Assembly: GCA_013176395.1 (NCBI GenBank)
Contig: JABMLP010000017.1
Span: forward strand, 248,001-312,000
DNA length: 64,000 nucleotides
From: Venturia oleaginea
Lineage: Eukaryota > Ascomycota > Dothideomycetes > Venturiales > Venturiaceae
Direction of reading: 5' to 3'
Shown in pieces: positions 1 through 11,802 of this stretch (positions within the stretch are counted from its first letter, which is position 1; each line of letters opens with the position of its first letter). The position numbers were made by a program, and so were the translations under genes. The notes under the pieces were generated by a model, which saw nothing but the letters and a program-made list of their open reading frames with translations, did not search any database and was not told the origin of the DNA.

Positions 1-480
1 CATGTTGTATAATCGTGGGGGGAGGGTGCCAAGACGGGCTGAGCCCCGCCCGCTAGAGTATGCGGGGGCGTTATTCAAGCGAGACTTCGGCTCCGCCCCG
101 CCCCCATATACCCTAGGAAAGTGGTTTTGTAGCCGAGCGCATGTGCTGTGGAGATACCAAGAACTATTCGAAACTACACTCAACGGAGTAATCTACCCCT
201 CGTCCGAGTTGAGAGGATAATGTCTATACTACAAACTTACTACCTACCAATCTCCTTCTTGGTACTTGCAGAACTCGGTAGGCTTTTGGATATTAATAAT
301 TATTCTCTATTATATATATCCCTTGTAAGGATTCTCGTTATTGATTACGTACTCTAGGCTTGTCGAGACTACGTATATGCAAGCGATTATACTGGCTCGC
401 CAAGCTCGAAAGAACGAGGCTACTGCTGAAGGTGTTCTAGAGCTAGTGCATGATGATAAGGTACTATTGAGTAGTGTCTA
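1..480. other. No recognisable gene
   Basis: The first 80 bases are G+C rich with short inverted G/C blocks (around 30-75), and the rest is A+T richer. No open frame here resembles a known protein. Short frames at 2-220 and 148-357 have no family features and are not called as genes. Confidence 0.4.
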
Positions 481-729
481 CTTGGCACAGGGAAGGAGCA
501 CCCAATCTACTTTGTAACCACCAGCCCCGAGCATCTTGGCTTTGGCCACGGGGGCCAAGATTGTCTAGGAAGGTATGGTCACTACCGAAAGCTCAGGTAT
601 CCAATCTTTTACTTCCTCCCATTTTTATTCTTTGGCGTTCAAGGAGCTCGTTTTGGCAAGACCGACAGATTCACTGCTGTTCACATGATAAAGATGTTGC
701 TTTCTTATCTCATTGTGACTTGTGGTTGA
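481..729 (+). pseudogene. Cytochrome P450 C-terminal relic
   Basis: One frame reads a recognisable P450 C-terminal end: a stretch ending SPEHLGF, then a degenerate heme-binding loop FGHGGQDCLGR that still has the cysteine. A plausible intron follows (donor GTATGG at 573, acceptor CAG ending at 668). After it comes FTAVHMIKMLLSYLIV, which matches the helix after the heme loop in fungal P450s, and then a TGA at 727-729. The family normally has about 500 residues; only about 50 survive and no upstream P450 sequence is visible. I infer a truncated, dead copy related to the intact P450s next door. The heme-loop wording is closest to that of the 10033-11802 gene, which also reads PEHMGFG before its heme cysteine. 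Confidence 0.65.
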
Positions 730-739
730 AAATCGTTAG

Positions 740-1179
740 AGGGGCACGATCCGCCATGTATTGCTCATGGGTTGAATTAGATGCCGTATCCGTCAACGAG
801 GCTTTTGATTAGAAGATGTAAGGAGGAGATTTATTTTGAAATGCTTCATAATGAGGATAATTGACTTGGGGGATGTTCAGTGCATGGGCTGTATGGTATG
901 ACAAAGCTGAAGCAACATTCTTATGCCGATATAATTCTGGAAACAATCTTAGAAGCTGGTTATTGCCATATCAGTATTGTACCGTATGCATCCGAGTTCT
1001 GTGAGAAATCAACCAAGAGTACAATGGATTGTTCTATTCGTACATCAAAGTAAACATTGAAACGTGCATTTTCTTCTTCATCTCCATTTTCTGAGTCGCA
1101 TTGAAATGAAAGCTTAGGAAGAGAGTAGGAATATCCAGCATGAAAGAGCTATTCTACCTACAAAAGTATGCACTCAGGC
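740..1179. other. No recognisable gene
   Basis: A+T-rich stretch between the P450 relic and the stop codon of the first intact P450. Several stops in all frames. It probably holds the terminator of the minus-strand P450, but no specific signal can be assigned. Confidence 0.4.
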
Positions 1180-2988
1180 TTACTTATCCTCCTTCTTCAC
1201 CGCTTTGAACTCAAGTGGTTTCCTCACGTCGGGTGTCCATCCCATCCCCGCTCGTTGCGGTTTATAAGCATCCTTGATTGCCCCAGGGACGCGTATATCG
1301 TAACGTAACAACATGCGTGCTAAGATCAATTTGATCTCATTGTTGGCAAAGTAGCGGCCAGGACAAGAATGGGCGCCGTAGCCCCAGGCCAGATTCTCCT
1401 TGGTAGCATGACTGAATACATATTGCTCCTTGTTGCTGTAATGGTTTGGATCAGGTGTTTCCCCAGTGCGTAGCTTCAAGAAACGGTAGGGATCGAACGT
1501 CTCGGGGTTGGGGAATACGTTTGGATCGAACAGGACTGGTGCGAAAATCGCGTCGATGGTGATGCCTGCGGGAAGAAGGGTGCCGTCTTTCAAGGTGTAG
1601 TCTTTTTCAACGTAGCGATGGAAGTGCGATGGGGTCGTTGGATTCATTCTTTGCGCTTCCTTCATGACGCTGTCTAGGAGTTTCATCTCAAATAGAGCAT
1701 GGGGTGACAGCTCGCCATTGAAGATAGCAATGACGCTGCGTATCTCTTGTCGCAGCTCGTCGACTAGCTCTGGGCGAATGGCCAATTGATATAGGGTTTG
1801 TATGACGGTCATGGTCGTGTTGTGTACAGATGCGACACCAAGCTGAACGAGAGACCCGGCAACATCATCATCACTCTGCTCCCACTTGTCCGCTTTGGCC
1901 ATCATCCACGCCAACATGTCGTTGTACGAGGCTCGACCGGTATTAACATCCTCTCGTCTCTGTCGAATCATCGGAATAAACAATTGTCTCGCTGAAGTCA
2001 TGTGTTTCCACGATTTGGCCAACTGCGCTCGCTCAGACTTGAAAAATCGCGCGATGGTTCGGAACCAAGATGGCCAAGTCTGGAGTCTATGGACGGCTCC
2101 TATTACGCTCTCTGTGAAGTGCACTGCGTCACCTAGATCAGCCACTCATCTTTTGCATCCAAAGTCGATTCAGTTACATACTGCTATCGTATATGAACTG
2201 TTCGTTACGGCAGTGCTCTGAGCCAACAAAGACGGAACCCGATACAATGGCAACAATACGCAGAGTGCTACGATAAATCACATGTGAGGTCCAATCTTTG
2301 CAGGGGCCGAGAACATCATCAACCGTGATCTCGACTTCGGAAATGAGAGTATCATTTATGCGTGCTAGAGACCGTTAGCTGAGTGACAACACGTTTTAGG
2401 TGATGCAACTCGCTTACCGAGATTTCTGGTAAGATCTGAACGAATGCAGTGAACTAGAAAGGGATTTCCAGATGGGAGTCCAGTGTATTGCCTGAGAACT
2501 CTCTTGAAGCAATGAGCGTCACTTCAATGGAATTGTGTTACATTCAGACATGGGCTTACTTGGTCGTACGCCCTATTCTTGTTGAAAATTGTTTCAGGCG
2601 CATTCCAAAGCTCATCTAAAGCCGATGTAGGCACCACGATTCGCTCGCCTGTAGGCGTTGAAGAGAAACGTCAGCCTCGAGTTGAAGGACGCTATCGAGG
2701 TAGCAGTCCAGTGTACTGTGAAAACTTACCGTCATAGTGCGTGACTCGAAAGGCCTTGCCCCTAAATTTTTCATACCCCTCACGATAGGCTCTCATAGGA
2801 TCTCTCAAGAATTCATTGCGTCGGGCATAGGCGCTTCCAAGTTCTTTCCGTGCGAGAGGAAGCGCATCGAGGACTCGTCGTACTCGGATCCGAGAATACA
2901 AGGCAAAGGTAGATACCACAATTGTGGCAACAAGCAGGGCAACGCTATGCCCGGCGAGGGCTGAAAACATCTTAGTGGTGGCAGACAT
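1180..2988 (-). CDS. Cytochrome P450 monooxygenase 1
   Basis: Heme-thiolate monooxygenase, probably ER-anchored. Five exons fit by frame: 2988-2730, 2648-2560, 2502-2418, 2364-2182 and 2144-1180, summing to 1581 bases (526 residues), normal for the family. The start is the first in-frame ATG, giving an N-terminal membrane segment (about residues 8-25, LAGHSVALLVATIVV). The K-helix ExxR is EAQR. The heme loop is WGYGAHSCPGRYF, with the cysteine ligand. The I-helix region reads ASVHNTTMT. The GxxSCPGR style and the short-exon layout resemble fungal CYP68/ent-kaurene-oxidase-like enzymes. The last intron would be only 37 bases (2181-2145), so either it is unusually short or a small indel lies there. 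It is divergently transcribed from the next P450. I infer a tailoring role on a terpenoid made by the nearby cyclase; the substrate is unknown. Confidence 0.85.
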
Positions 2989-3783
2989 CTTGATCAATAT
3001 TATATCAGTTGCCAAAGTGATGGTTTGGGAAGTGCAGAGAGGGCACCAGTATAGTTAGAGAATCGTTCGCAAGCAATCAGGAAAGTCCTACTCCGTTCAG
3101 CTGCTGACATTGGGGCATTTCTTTAGAAGAGCAACTAATTGTCGAAGAAATCCAAGCCTTGGGAATGGATGCGCTTTACCTCTTGGAACGAGTCTGGATG
3201 TCAAGAAGATGGAGGTGGAGGCGCGAGGGCATGATCGCGATTCCAAGGCGATAAGCCAAGACCTACGCTTCGTTGACCCTCCCTGAGCGGAGCGGGCGGA
3301 GTCACATTTTTTCCCTGAGGGTTCCCCTCCGCTTCGCAGGGATGAGCGGGAATTGGTAGTAAAGTGAGGCTGGAGTACAGTCCAAGATTCTTGGGCGAAT
3401 GCACAGAGATTTGGACAGTACTTCAGCTAGCTTGAAGTTTGTAAACACATCTACTACGCAGAGCGCCGACCAGCTGAGTAAAACACTGAATCCCATTGCA
3501 AAAAATGAAAAGCACGAGGATTACATACCGTTGAGCATGGCACATCCCAGTTCAAGCGGAGCGTTTACCGTGTGCCAAGGTAGGCCAAGTATCTAATTCC
3601 CCAAGGCCCATACCCCGTTGACTTCATACAGCCAAGTATGGAGACCATAAGGCCGAGCTACTGATTTATACCACCTGATTCCTTCTATGTCCTTATGAGA
3701 ACCAAATCTCTTTGGCTTGAACCTCCATCCTTATACCCAATCTTGTCCTACTGACCATCTGGTTGTTTACATGCTATTTAGCT
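2989..3783. promoter_or_regulatory. Intergenic region between divergent P450s
   Basis: About 800 bases between the starts of two divergent P450 genes, so it must hold both promoters. It contains an imperfect G+C-rich inverted repeat around 3280-3345 (CCCTGAGCGGAGCGG against CCGCTTCGCAGGG). No zinc-cluster regulator motif could be assigned. Short frames here have no protein-like features. Confidence 0.5.
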
Positions 3784-5818
3784 ATGTCGGCTTCAGACGT
3801 GACTTTCGCATTGCCCGAAGTGCTGTCGCTCGGAGCCTTGCCTCCTATCACTCTTCTCACTCTTTTCTTCTCTCTCGCCTTCATAACTTACTATGCACTT
3901 AAGAAGCCACACTTGGGCCTTCCTGTTATTAAGCCGGGCCCAGGCCCCCAAGGCGTGTTTAAGACACTGAAGGAAACATACGAGAGGGTAGGTGGATCAT
4001 TGAAGAGCCAAAAGCTCTTAAAAAAGGATCTCACTGACGGTTGATTGGCGGCAGTACCCCGACACGCCTTTCGTCCTCAACACGAACAGGCCCATCGTCA
4101 TTCTTCCGGGAGAGCTCGTCAACGATGTCAAGAATCTGCCCGAAGACAAGGTATCACTACACTCAGAAGTTGCAATTGATCATTCCATGGCTGTTACCAA
4201 AGTGGGCGGTGGCACGTACGGCTCTGAACTCCTACTTACTGTCAGGGTGGACCTTACCCGACACACGAATGGTGCAATCCCCGCAATCCTAGAGGAGCTC
4301 CGCTTTGCAATGGACGTCAAGTTTAGAGACGTCGATAGCAAGACCTGGTCAACTCAAGTTTTGTTTCCAAAGATCACAGAGATTTCAGCTCTCATGCTCT
4401 CGCGTATCTTCATCGGTCGCCCTATTAGTAGAAAGGTAAGTGTTTGCTCGTCTGACGACCAAGCTCCCACCACAAATAATCTCAGTTGAGCCAAGTCGCC
4501 TTGTAAGTGGTGTTGGCGCTGTCGAGAAACTCAGATTGTTTGCGTTTGGATGCTGAAGCTTGAGTCACAATCAAGCCCCCAAAGTCATTGTATATACTGA
4601 CCCGCAATCCCGACAGCCGGAATGGCTCAGTTCGGCCATCGGATACACCCATGATCTAATGCGTGCCCGGCATGCTCTCAACAAATATCCTTACTGGCTC
4701 CGCCTGATTATCGGCCGCTTTCTGCCCGAGGTGCGTCAGATGAGGTATCACCTCGATAATGGCCGGAAAATCGTGCTTCCTATCGTAGATGACCTGGTAA
4801 GGAAAGCAGGCGCATTGGACCAGCCAAAGGATCAGGAGGCAAATATGACTCAACAGCAAATGTTGGAGGATGAACAAGCCCCTGAATTCGATGACGAGCA
4901 AGGCACCTTCTGCTCGTGGCTTCTGAAGTATCAAACGAGACCGTCAAACGCTACGGCCAGTGACATTGCTACATCTCTAGCAGTGAATCAATTAGCATGT
5001 AAGCATCAAATTGGTCTTTGTCCTAGCAATTCACTCTAATACCGAACTTAGTATCTTGGGTGTCCATACATAGCGTGACTTTCGCTGTAACCAGAGCAAT
5101 TTACGATATGACTACCCAACCCGAGTACTTCGAACCACTCCGCCAGGAGATTGAAGAAGTGCTGGCAAAAGACGGATTCCAAACGGACAGCCAGGGTCGT
5201 AGGATCATGGAACGGACTTCGTATGTAAAGCTCAAGAAGCTCGACAGCTTCTTGAAGGAGAGCATGAGACTCTGCCCGAATAAGATTATTAACATGGGTC
5301 GAATTGTGAAGGAACCAGTCACTCTTTCGACAGGTAAGCAACAATCAAGAGACACTTGACAACCCCTCCACGTCCGTTTTCGACCTCTAACTTCGCCAGG
5401 ACACGTGCTACCAGCTGGTACGCGGATTGGGATTCCAGTATACTCCATCCACACTTCTCCAAGCAGGCATCAAAGCTATGCCGACTTTCCAGGCGTGGCT
5501 CCAGCAGACGCATTTGATGGCTTTAGGTTCAGCAAGCTGCGCGAGCAACCTGGCAATGAGAACAAATATCAGTACGTCACGATTACAAGTGATTACTTGT
5601 CCTGGGGAGCCGGTACCCATGCCTGCCCTGGTCGCTTTTTCACCAGTACCTGCATCAAAGTGCTGTTTGTGGAGCTGCTGCGCTTCTGGGATTTCAGGCT
5701 CGTTGGCGACAAGGATGCCAAAGGTGGTCCGCCTGTAGGCCATAGGATTATGGACTTCACCATGACGACAGATGTTACTGTTCCGCTTGAGATTAGACGC
5801 AGGGAGGGGGCTACTTAG
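3784..5818 (+). CDS. Cytochrome P450 monooxygenase 2
   Basis: Heme-thiolate monooxygenase with an N-terminal hydrophobic anchor (about residues 15-38). Exons by splice signals: 3784-3987, 4055-4435, 4617-4998, 5052-5333 and 5400-5818, summing to 1668 bases (555 residues) without a break. The start at 3784 is the first in-frame ATG. Visible landmarks are the proline-rich hinge KPGPGP, the K-helix ESMR, and the heme loop WGAGTHACPGRFF. The I-helix region VSIHSVTFA lacks the usual acid-threonine pair, as does P450 1. Overall style is that of fungal CYP68/GA-type P450s. It is divergent from P450 1 across about 800 bases. I infer a tailoring enzyme of the same pathway as the cyclase at 15405; the substrate cannot be read from sequence. 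Confidence 0.87.
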
Positions 5819-6234
5819 TTGCGAGGTTGGGTACATGCTTGTATCATTGCTCATTTTAAAGTTGCCGTCGAAGGTGGTGGTTTTCTTGGCCGGTGTTTGT
5901 CAAATATTACCCGTTCTTCAAATCGCTAGAGAGTCCTCCTGGTATTGCGAATACAATTTATCCCTGTCCATATTTGAAGAAAGAAAATCCAAAGTAGGTC
6001 AGCATCGCATAAGCTCGGGGACTCGTGAGCTCAAAAAGCCAAGGGTGAGAGCGTGATAGCTGAGATGACGAGTGCCATGTCACACTAATCTACTGTGATA
6101 CCTGGGTTATTAAACGTTAATCAGCATCCTTGTCATGGCTCTTGCGTTGAAACTTCTGGTAGACGTTCCCAAATTTACCTACGAACTCCACAGGTGTAGT
6201 ACTGATACTTGCAGAAGTAGAATTGACTATAATG
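5819..6234. other. No recognisable gene
   Basis: Downstream flank of P450 2. Short frames only; none resembles a protein family. Confidence 0.4.
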
Positions 6235-6690
6235 ACGGGACTCTGCTCCCTCAGTGTCACGTATCTTCACTCTCTATTTACTTCACTATTACTTTTAGTT
6301 ACTTAGCACAATTCACGACTCTTATATCTTGCAAGTTTCGCTTCACTTGTTTGATACGATATTGTCCCCCCGGACGACTTGAACCCTACTGTCACGGGGC
6401 GGGTTCGGGTATCAGGAGGAAGGAGCAGCAGCGGAACAGGTATCATTCAACAGGCTATATACGGGCTGGCAGGCAAACCAACAGGCAGGTTTGACGACAG
6501 GACGTAGCTCAAAGAGCTACGAGTTGGTTGAAGCCACGTAGGCTTTAAAACCTTTCCTCGGCAGAACTCCGGTTCTGCCTTGATCACGTGCCGTGGGGCC
6601 ACCCCAACGGCGGGAAGGACTTGTCCGCGGTCGTACCGTGACACCTACTGTATGGATTAGCCAAATCCAGTGTTACAGATCACCTCAAGA
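6235..6690 (+). repeat. LTR fragment (family B), split by a solo LTR
   Basis: The stretch from about 6239 (CTCTGCTCCCTCAG) to 6389, resuming at 6644, matches the interior of the 690-base LTR at 54976-55665 (reverse strand). Shared blocks include AGTTACTTAGCACAATTCAC and TTGTTTGATACGATATTGT. The copy is truncated and is interrupted at 6390-6643 by a solo LTR of another family, so it is the older insertion. Confidence 0.7.
6390..6643 (+). mobile_element. Solo LTR (family A), copy 1
   Basis: 254 bases beginning TGTCACGG and ending CCGTGACA, i.e. the TG...CA ends of an LTR with short inverted termini. It is flanked by the 5-base direct repeat CCTAC (6385-6389 and 6644-6648), the usual Ty3/gypsy target duplication. 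A 255-base copy in the opposite orientation is at 19264-19518. No internal region remains, so it is a solo LTR left by LTR-LTR recombination. Confidence 0.9.
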
Positions 6691-6801
6691 CCGAAGAGCA
6701 GGGACAGCGGGACTTGCAGAGGATGGTTGCATAACAAGAAGTTGTTGTTAGGACTGATGTGGAGGGGAATCCTTTGGGCGCACAAGAGGGGACTGGTGCA
6801 A

Positions 6802-8398
6802 TTAATTGATTGATTGATTGATTTTATCCTACTCGGTTGCAGCCGCTTAATCACGCAGCTATGTCCGGTTAGGAGGACTTCATCAGACAGCCGACACGTG
6901 ATAGATTATATAATCCACCGCGCCCCGTTCACTGAAACAAGACCAGCTGTCCCCTCGGTTCTCCCCCTTTTCCCCTAACCAGTGTCTCCAAATGCCCGCG
7001 GGCTCTTGTAGATACTGGTTACTCTGCTAGTATATCTGTGCTATGTAGACTCAAGAGGCAATGCCTCGTGTTTCGCTATCCTTCTACCTACAGTCTCTCT
7101 CTAGTGCTCAGCTTTGTCTATCTGTTTCGCCTTATCCCTCAAGGCCAATGGGTTCCCTAAGTATGTTTCTGCTTGTGAAAGTTGCCTTGCACCAGATTCC
7201 TATGCGGCAGTGTATTTGGTTGTGTGATGCTGGAGACAATAGTAACCATCGTAGTCGTGATTTCGCTGCTTGGGTGTGATACTCCGGGTATGCCCGTAGA
7301 CGAGGCTGTCTGGTAGCTGCCGTATTGTATGGCGCCGATCGTGCTATAGACCTGCCGTCTTATAGTCGGAGCCTACCTGCTGCTAGTCGCTCTCCCTACT
7401 TGCTATATCGCGCTCCTACTCTTGCCAATGCCATAACTGGGACGCAACAGTCTGGGGAGAGGCTCAAGGCTACGTCTGCTAGCTTACAGGGAGGAGATTT
7501 GCCGCCAATAGGCTCCTTCTATGCGTCCTGACTACTTACTGTGTCGCGCACCTACTCTTGCCAATGCCATAACTGGGACGCAACAGTTTGGGGAGAGGCT
7601 CAAGGCTCTGGACATCAGCTTGCAGCAGGACGATTTGCGGAGACGATAGTAGATGAGGTTCTCTAGCAGCTGCCGTATCGTGTCGCACCGATTGTGTTGT
7701 AGACCTGTCGTCTTATAGTCGGAGCCTATCTGCTGCTAGTCGCTCTCCCTGCTTGCTATATCGCGCTCCTACTCTTGCCAATGCCATAACTGGGACGCAA
7801 CAGTCTGGGGAGAGGCTCAAGGCTAAGTCTGCTAGCTTACAGGGAGGGGATTTGCCGCCAACAAGCTCCTTCTATGCGTCCTTACTACTTACTGTGTCGC
7901 GCACCTACTCTTGCCAATGCCATAACTGGGACGCAACAGTTTGGGGAGAGGCTCAAGGCTCTGGGCAACAGCTTGTAGCAGAACGGTTTGCCAAGACGTT
8001 GGGAGAGGTTGTCTAGTCGTTGCAGTGGTGTGTGGTGTCGATTGTTGCACACCGGGCGTCTGGTGTTTGAGTTGTGTTGAAGGTATTGCCGTTCTAGCGG
8101 TGACTCGTCGACTCGGAGCGTTGCAGTGTCATCTGGGGTGATGGACTAGCCGGGAGATAGTGACTAGATGATTGCTGTTGTCTTTGGTGGACGCATCGTT
8201 CGTGTAGCTTGCTCATGTATTCGTGTGCTTGCTATGCCGTGGCCGCGACGGCGACTCTAGAAGTATCTCATCGACACTGAGGGACGCGCGATGGCCTCTA
8301 GAGGTCGGAGCGGCCACTGGCAGAGGTGTTTTGATGATCTTTAGATGATAATTCTGTAAATTCCAAAAATTGAGTTCTCGCTGTGTGTGCTGTTTTTC
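6802..8398 (-). mobile_element. Non-autonomous LINE-like element, copy B
   Basis: About 1.6 kb on the minus strand. Its 3' end carries a 4-base microsatellite tail (AATC repeats on the minus strand), then about 300 bases homologous to the 3' end of the full LINE at 21746-27668. Its 5' end (CAGCGAGAACT near 8375) resembles the LINE 5' end. The centre is unrelated to the LINE and consists of two roughly 350-base tandem units (about 7315-8010), each holding two copies of a 60-base module (CTCTTGCCAATGCCATAACT). It encodes no reverse transcriptase. Flanks GGGACTGGTGCAA (6789-6801) and GGGAATGGTGCAA (8399-8411) form a 13-base target duplication with one mismatch. A near-identical copy lies in reverse at 27789-29389. 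Confidence 0.8.
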
Positions 8399-8411
8399 GG
8401 GAATGGTGCAA

Positions 8412-8771
8412 CCAGGTCAGTCCTAAGAAAGAATAGTACATGCAGGAGTCACGTGATATTCCCACAGTTCCCACAGCACTTGGCGTTGCCCACAGTGTGG
8501 GAAGTGTGGGAAGAGCCAAGAGGTGTGGGAATGCACCTTGGCACCCAGAACCAGAAGGGTATACATGGAGGACGTTGAACAGACTTTCCTTTATCTCGGT
8601 TTGACGGCACGACACGTGACCAATAAATCACGTGCCGTGGCTCGTGCACTTTCTCTACTTAGTCGGAGTTTCCTTATTAAACTCTTATCTCTCTACCTTA
8701 GATCCTAAGTGTATTTCGGTGACATGTTCTGAAGTGCCTTGTGCCTTCGTATGGATATGCCGTGCCGATAC
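8412..8771. other. Intergenic with small inverted repeat
   Basis: No gene. Around 8459-8516 an imperfect palindrome pairs TTCCCACAGTTCCCACAG with GTGTGGGAAGTGTGGGAA. A second short one, CACGTGACCAATAAATCACGTG-like, is near 8611-8635. Function not known; these may be ends of decayed repeats. Confidence 0.45.
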
Positions 8772-9366
8772 AAGTCGTGAATTGTGCTAAGTAACTAAAA
8801 GCAATACGAAGTAACTAGAGAGTGAAGATACGAGACACTGAGGGAGCAGAGTCTCGTCCTATATATAGAGATCCATCTCCTAAGAAATCCTGCGCTCGCA
8901 ACGCTCGCAATCGAGCGTATCGAGCGCTCGACTTGCCAAGGCTCGAGCGTTCACATGATCCTTCCGATCCCGTGTAACAACTTACTAATCACGAAGGAAA
9001 CGCGCCATACGTATCACTAAACGTTCCACGTGACAGTATCCGTAACAACGAGACACAAAGGGAGCAGAGTCTCGTCCGTTATATAGGAAATCCTCCCATA
9101 AGGCTCAGAGCCTAATGCATGAGCCAACACGTGATCCTTAGGCTCGCTCATGGCTCATGACCTGAGCGTTGCGCAAACACGTGATCCTTAGCCTCGCTCA
9201 TGGCTCATGACCTGAGCGTTGCGCCAACATGTGATCCCTATGGATCCTGTGTGACATTCAACCAATCATAAAGAATCAGACTGGTGGCGTATTTGAATGC
9301 ATATAAATGCAGTCATATACAACCGAATACCATTGAATACATGTCCACGTGACAGTATCCGTAACA
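8772..9366 (-). repeat. LTR fragments (family B), two tandem 5' halves
   Basis: Read on the minus strand, two successive pieces start TGTTACGGATACTGTCACGTG (at 9366 and at 9047). Both match the 5' portion of the LTR at 54976-55665, including the conserved GGAGCAGAGTCTCGTCC block. The second piece (9048-9366) carries an internal direct duplication of about 56 bases (around 9125-9235, GCTCATGGCTCATGACCTGA). No internal coding region is present. No target duplication could be confirmed. Confidence 0.6.
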
Positions 9367-10032
9367 CTACCACGAGTAATTGACTTAATGCCTATACGCG
9401 TTATACCTGCCTATATAACAAGCGCAAGAACGCTCTTCTAGACAGGGAGGTAATTATAATACAATTTAAGAATAGAGAGTGGAAATTACATGGTTAGGGG
9501 AAGACGGCATGTAAGAGTTCAACCCTCAAAGGTGTTTCGCAAGTGAGGGAAGACAGCTTGTATTTCAAGTATCTAAGTACAGAGAAGAATGTGTGGGTAC
9601 AGGAAGGACAACTTGTACATATAGTCCCTGAACAAGAAAAGGACTCATAGTCTAGAGAAAAGGACAGAAGTGTATGTGAAAGCAACATGTGAAAGCAAAG
9701 CCAGGCAAAGCCCCGCAAGAATCCATCCAGGATAAGTTGAGAAAGGATCTATCCTTTGACACGGCACCTATTGTACACATATATATTGTAATCTCCGAGC
9801 ATTCTTGGGCACTTCAGAGATTATCTTTGACAATAATTCTACTCTTACACTTTTTTAAGTATTCCTTCACAAGGGAAGTCCTCTTCCGATGCCCCAGAGA
9901 CTGCTCCGAAATGAGCTGCTAAATGTCTCTACTAGGAAGGTGTTCTGCTCATTACAGCTGCAATTTGGGTCATCCATGTTATCTTCTGAAGTAAAGCTAA
10001 TGATCTTTCAGCCTATACTAGCTACATCATCT
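9367..10032. other. No recognisable gene
   Basis: Short frames at 9494-9718 (minus) and 9689-9922 (plus) lack family features. This is the 3' flank of P450 3. Confidence 0.4.
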
Positions 10033-11802
10033 CTATGAACTGCGCCGCCGAACCAAAATGTCGGCGAGCGGATCTGCAACAAGAGACCACATGAAGCTGC
10101 GAGTTGTGGGGTTCGCGCCATCAGGGAGCTTCCATTCGTACCTCAGTAAGATATGACACAGCGCCATCTTCACCTCGTGGGTAGCGAAGAAACGGCCAGG
10201 ACACGCGTGCGATCCAAGTCCAAACCCCATGTGCTCTGGCGCGGTCGATATGAGCTGGGAGCTGTTCTCTTTTCCGGGGGTTTGACGCAACTCGTAGAAC
10301 CTGTAGCCATTCCATTCCTGAGGGTTGCTGTATACGTTCTCATCCCACATGAGATGCGTTGAAACGGCTATCGAGGTGCCTTTAGGGAGTTCCAGTCCAC
10401 CTGTCAGTGTGACATCTGCATTAAGAATACCGCGCAGCCCGCTTATGCTGGCCGGTTTCATCCGTTGGCACTCCTTCAAGACGCTATCGAGTAGTTTCAT
10501 TTTGTGAAACGAGGCCTTGGTCCAGCCTCCTTCTTCTTTCAGGACTGTTTTGATCTCATGACGGAGAGGTTCCAGCATCTCAGGGTGTGCTGCCAGATCA
10601 AGGATTACTTGGGTTAGGAGGTCCGTCGTGGTATGTATTGCGGCCATTGAGAACAGTAACTGGACAGACACTGGATCGTAGTACGCACCGTTGGCTGCTT
10701 GCTCCGTCCATTCAAGGGTATCATCGTACTTCAAACTCGGGTCTGCCTCCTTCTGACGACGCCGTCGTTCCAGCATGGGCTCCAGCACGCGGCGAGCAGC
10801 CTGTACTCCAGATCGAGCATCTCTGCAGGCGGGTAAAATCCAATGGACAATTCGGCGAATCGGGGATGGCCAGAGTCGCAACATAATCGCCGCCTTGTTT
10901 ACGGTACCCGCATATGCGGTAGTGATATCAAGCCATTCCTTATTTCGGCAAAAACCCTCACCAAGGAAGGCACGAGAGGATATTCGGGAAACCAGCTGGA
11001 GTATCGATGGCCGAAGCTGGATTTTGTGGAACTCTTCGCGAATTAGCCTGACAGATTGATGACGGGAGTGTGTTGACCCAGTATGATTTACCTTTTTGAT
11101 TCGTAAATATATCATCTAGAGCCGCAACACACTCTATCGACAGTGCATCGGTGACCTTAGCTACGACAAGAGACAAGTATCAGCAATGTGATCTATGCAG
11201 TGAGAGCTAGTACCACTCTTACCCAATTGATGAGTCAATTGAACCTTTGTCACCTGCCTCAGTAATTTGGCATCGCGCGCGCCATCTGCAGTAAACTCAA
11301 ATCCAGGTATTCCTTCGTGAAAATCCTACCATTCTGGAGTCAGCACATCTGCGAATAGCACTACATTTTACGTAGGCAATTTTACCTTCAAAAAAAGCGG
11401 TACAAAATCAACACGGTGGTCGTTCTTCAATTCGTGCGCAAACTTAGGAGACAGCATGGTAATCTCGCCATTGTCAGCAATCATGCGAAAACCCGGCTTG
11501 TCAGCATGTTCCTCGAATCCCTTGCGGACCATCTCTCTCGCGCCTTTGAGGAACCTGTACTTTGCAAAAAATCGGAAGACATCGAAATGTCCTGGACGAT
11601 TAACCCAGGGAAGTCTCGAAGAACTTTTGAACGTTTCAAAGAAGGTCAGGGTCGCCAAAGGGACGATGACCATAGAGATGAGAAGCCACAGCAAGTTCTG
11701 GCCTCTGATCGTCATGTCGAGGGCCTCATGTCGAAAGGTTTGTGTCCAGTGACCGTTTCTCAGTGTAGAGAGGTTTAACCCGTAATTGGTCGACGCCGCC
11801 AT
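10033..11802 (-). CDS. Cytochrome P450 monooxygenase 3
   Basis: Intact heme-thiolate monooxygenase. Exons 11802-11386, 11325-11223, 11160-11092 and 11033-10033 sum to 1590 bases (529 residues) with no stop. The start ATG is in good context (ACAAATGG). A membrane segment is at about residues 37-55 (LLWLLISMVIVPLATLTFF). Landmarks are the C-helix-region motif FHEGIPGFEF, ISSRAFLGE, the K-helix ECQR, and the heme loop FGLGSHACPGRFFA. The I-helix segment FSMAAIHTTTD has the threonines but a histidine where an acid is usual. It is of the same broad fungal type as P450s 1 and 2. It lies tail-to-head behind P450 4 on the same strand. I infer oxidation of the cluster terpenoid. Confidence 0.9.

Noticed and set aside
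474..812. 112-residue open frame on the plus strand
   Set aside because: A different frame over the same bases shows clear P450 heme-loop sequence, so this frame is a shadow of the relic.
7061..8141. Short reading frames inside the 1.6-kb elements as genes
   Set aside because: They fall in tandem-repeat or LINE 3' regions, recur in both copies simply because the DNA is repeated, and resemble no protein family.
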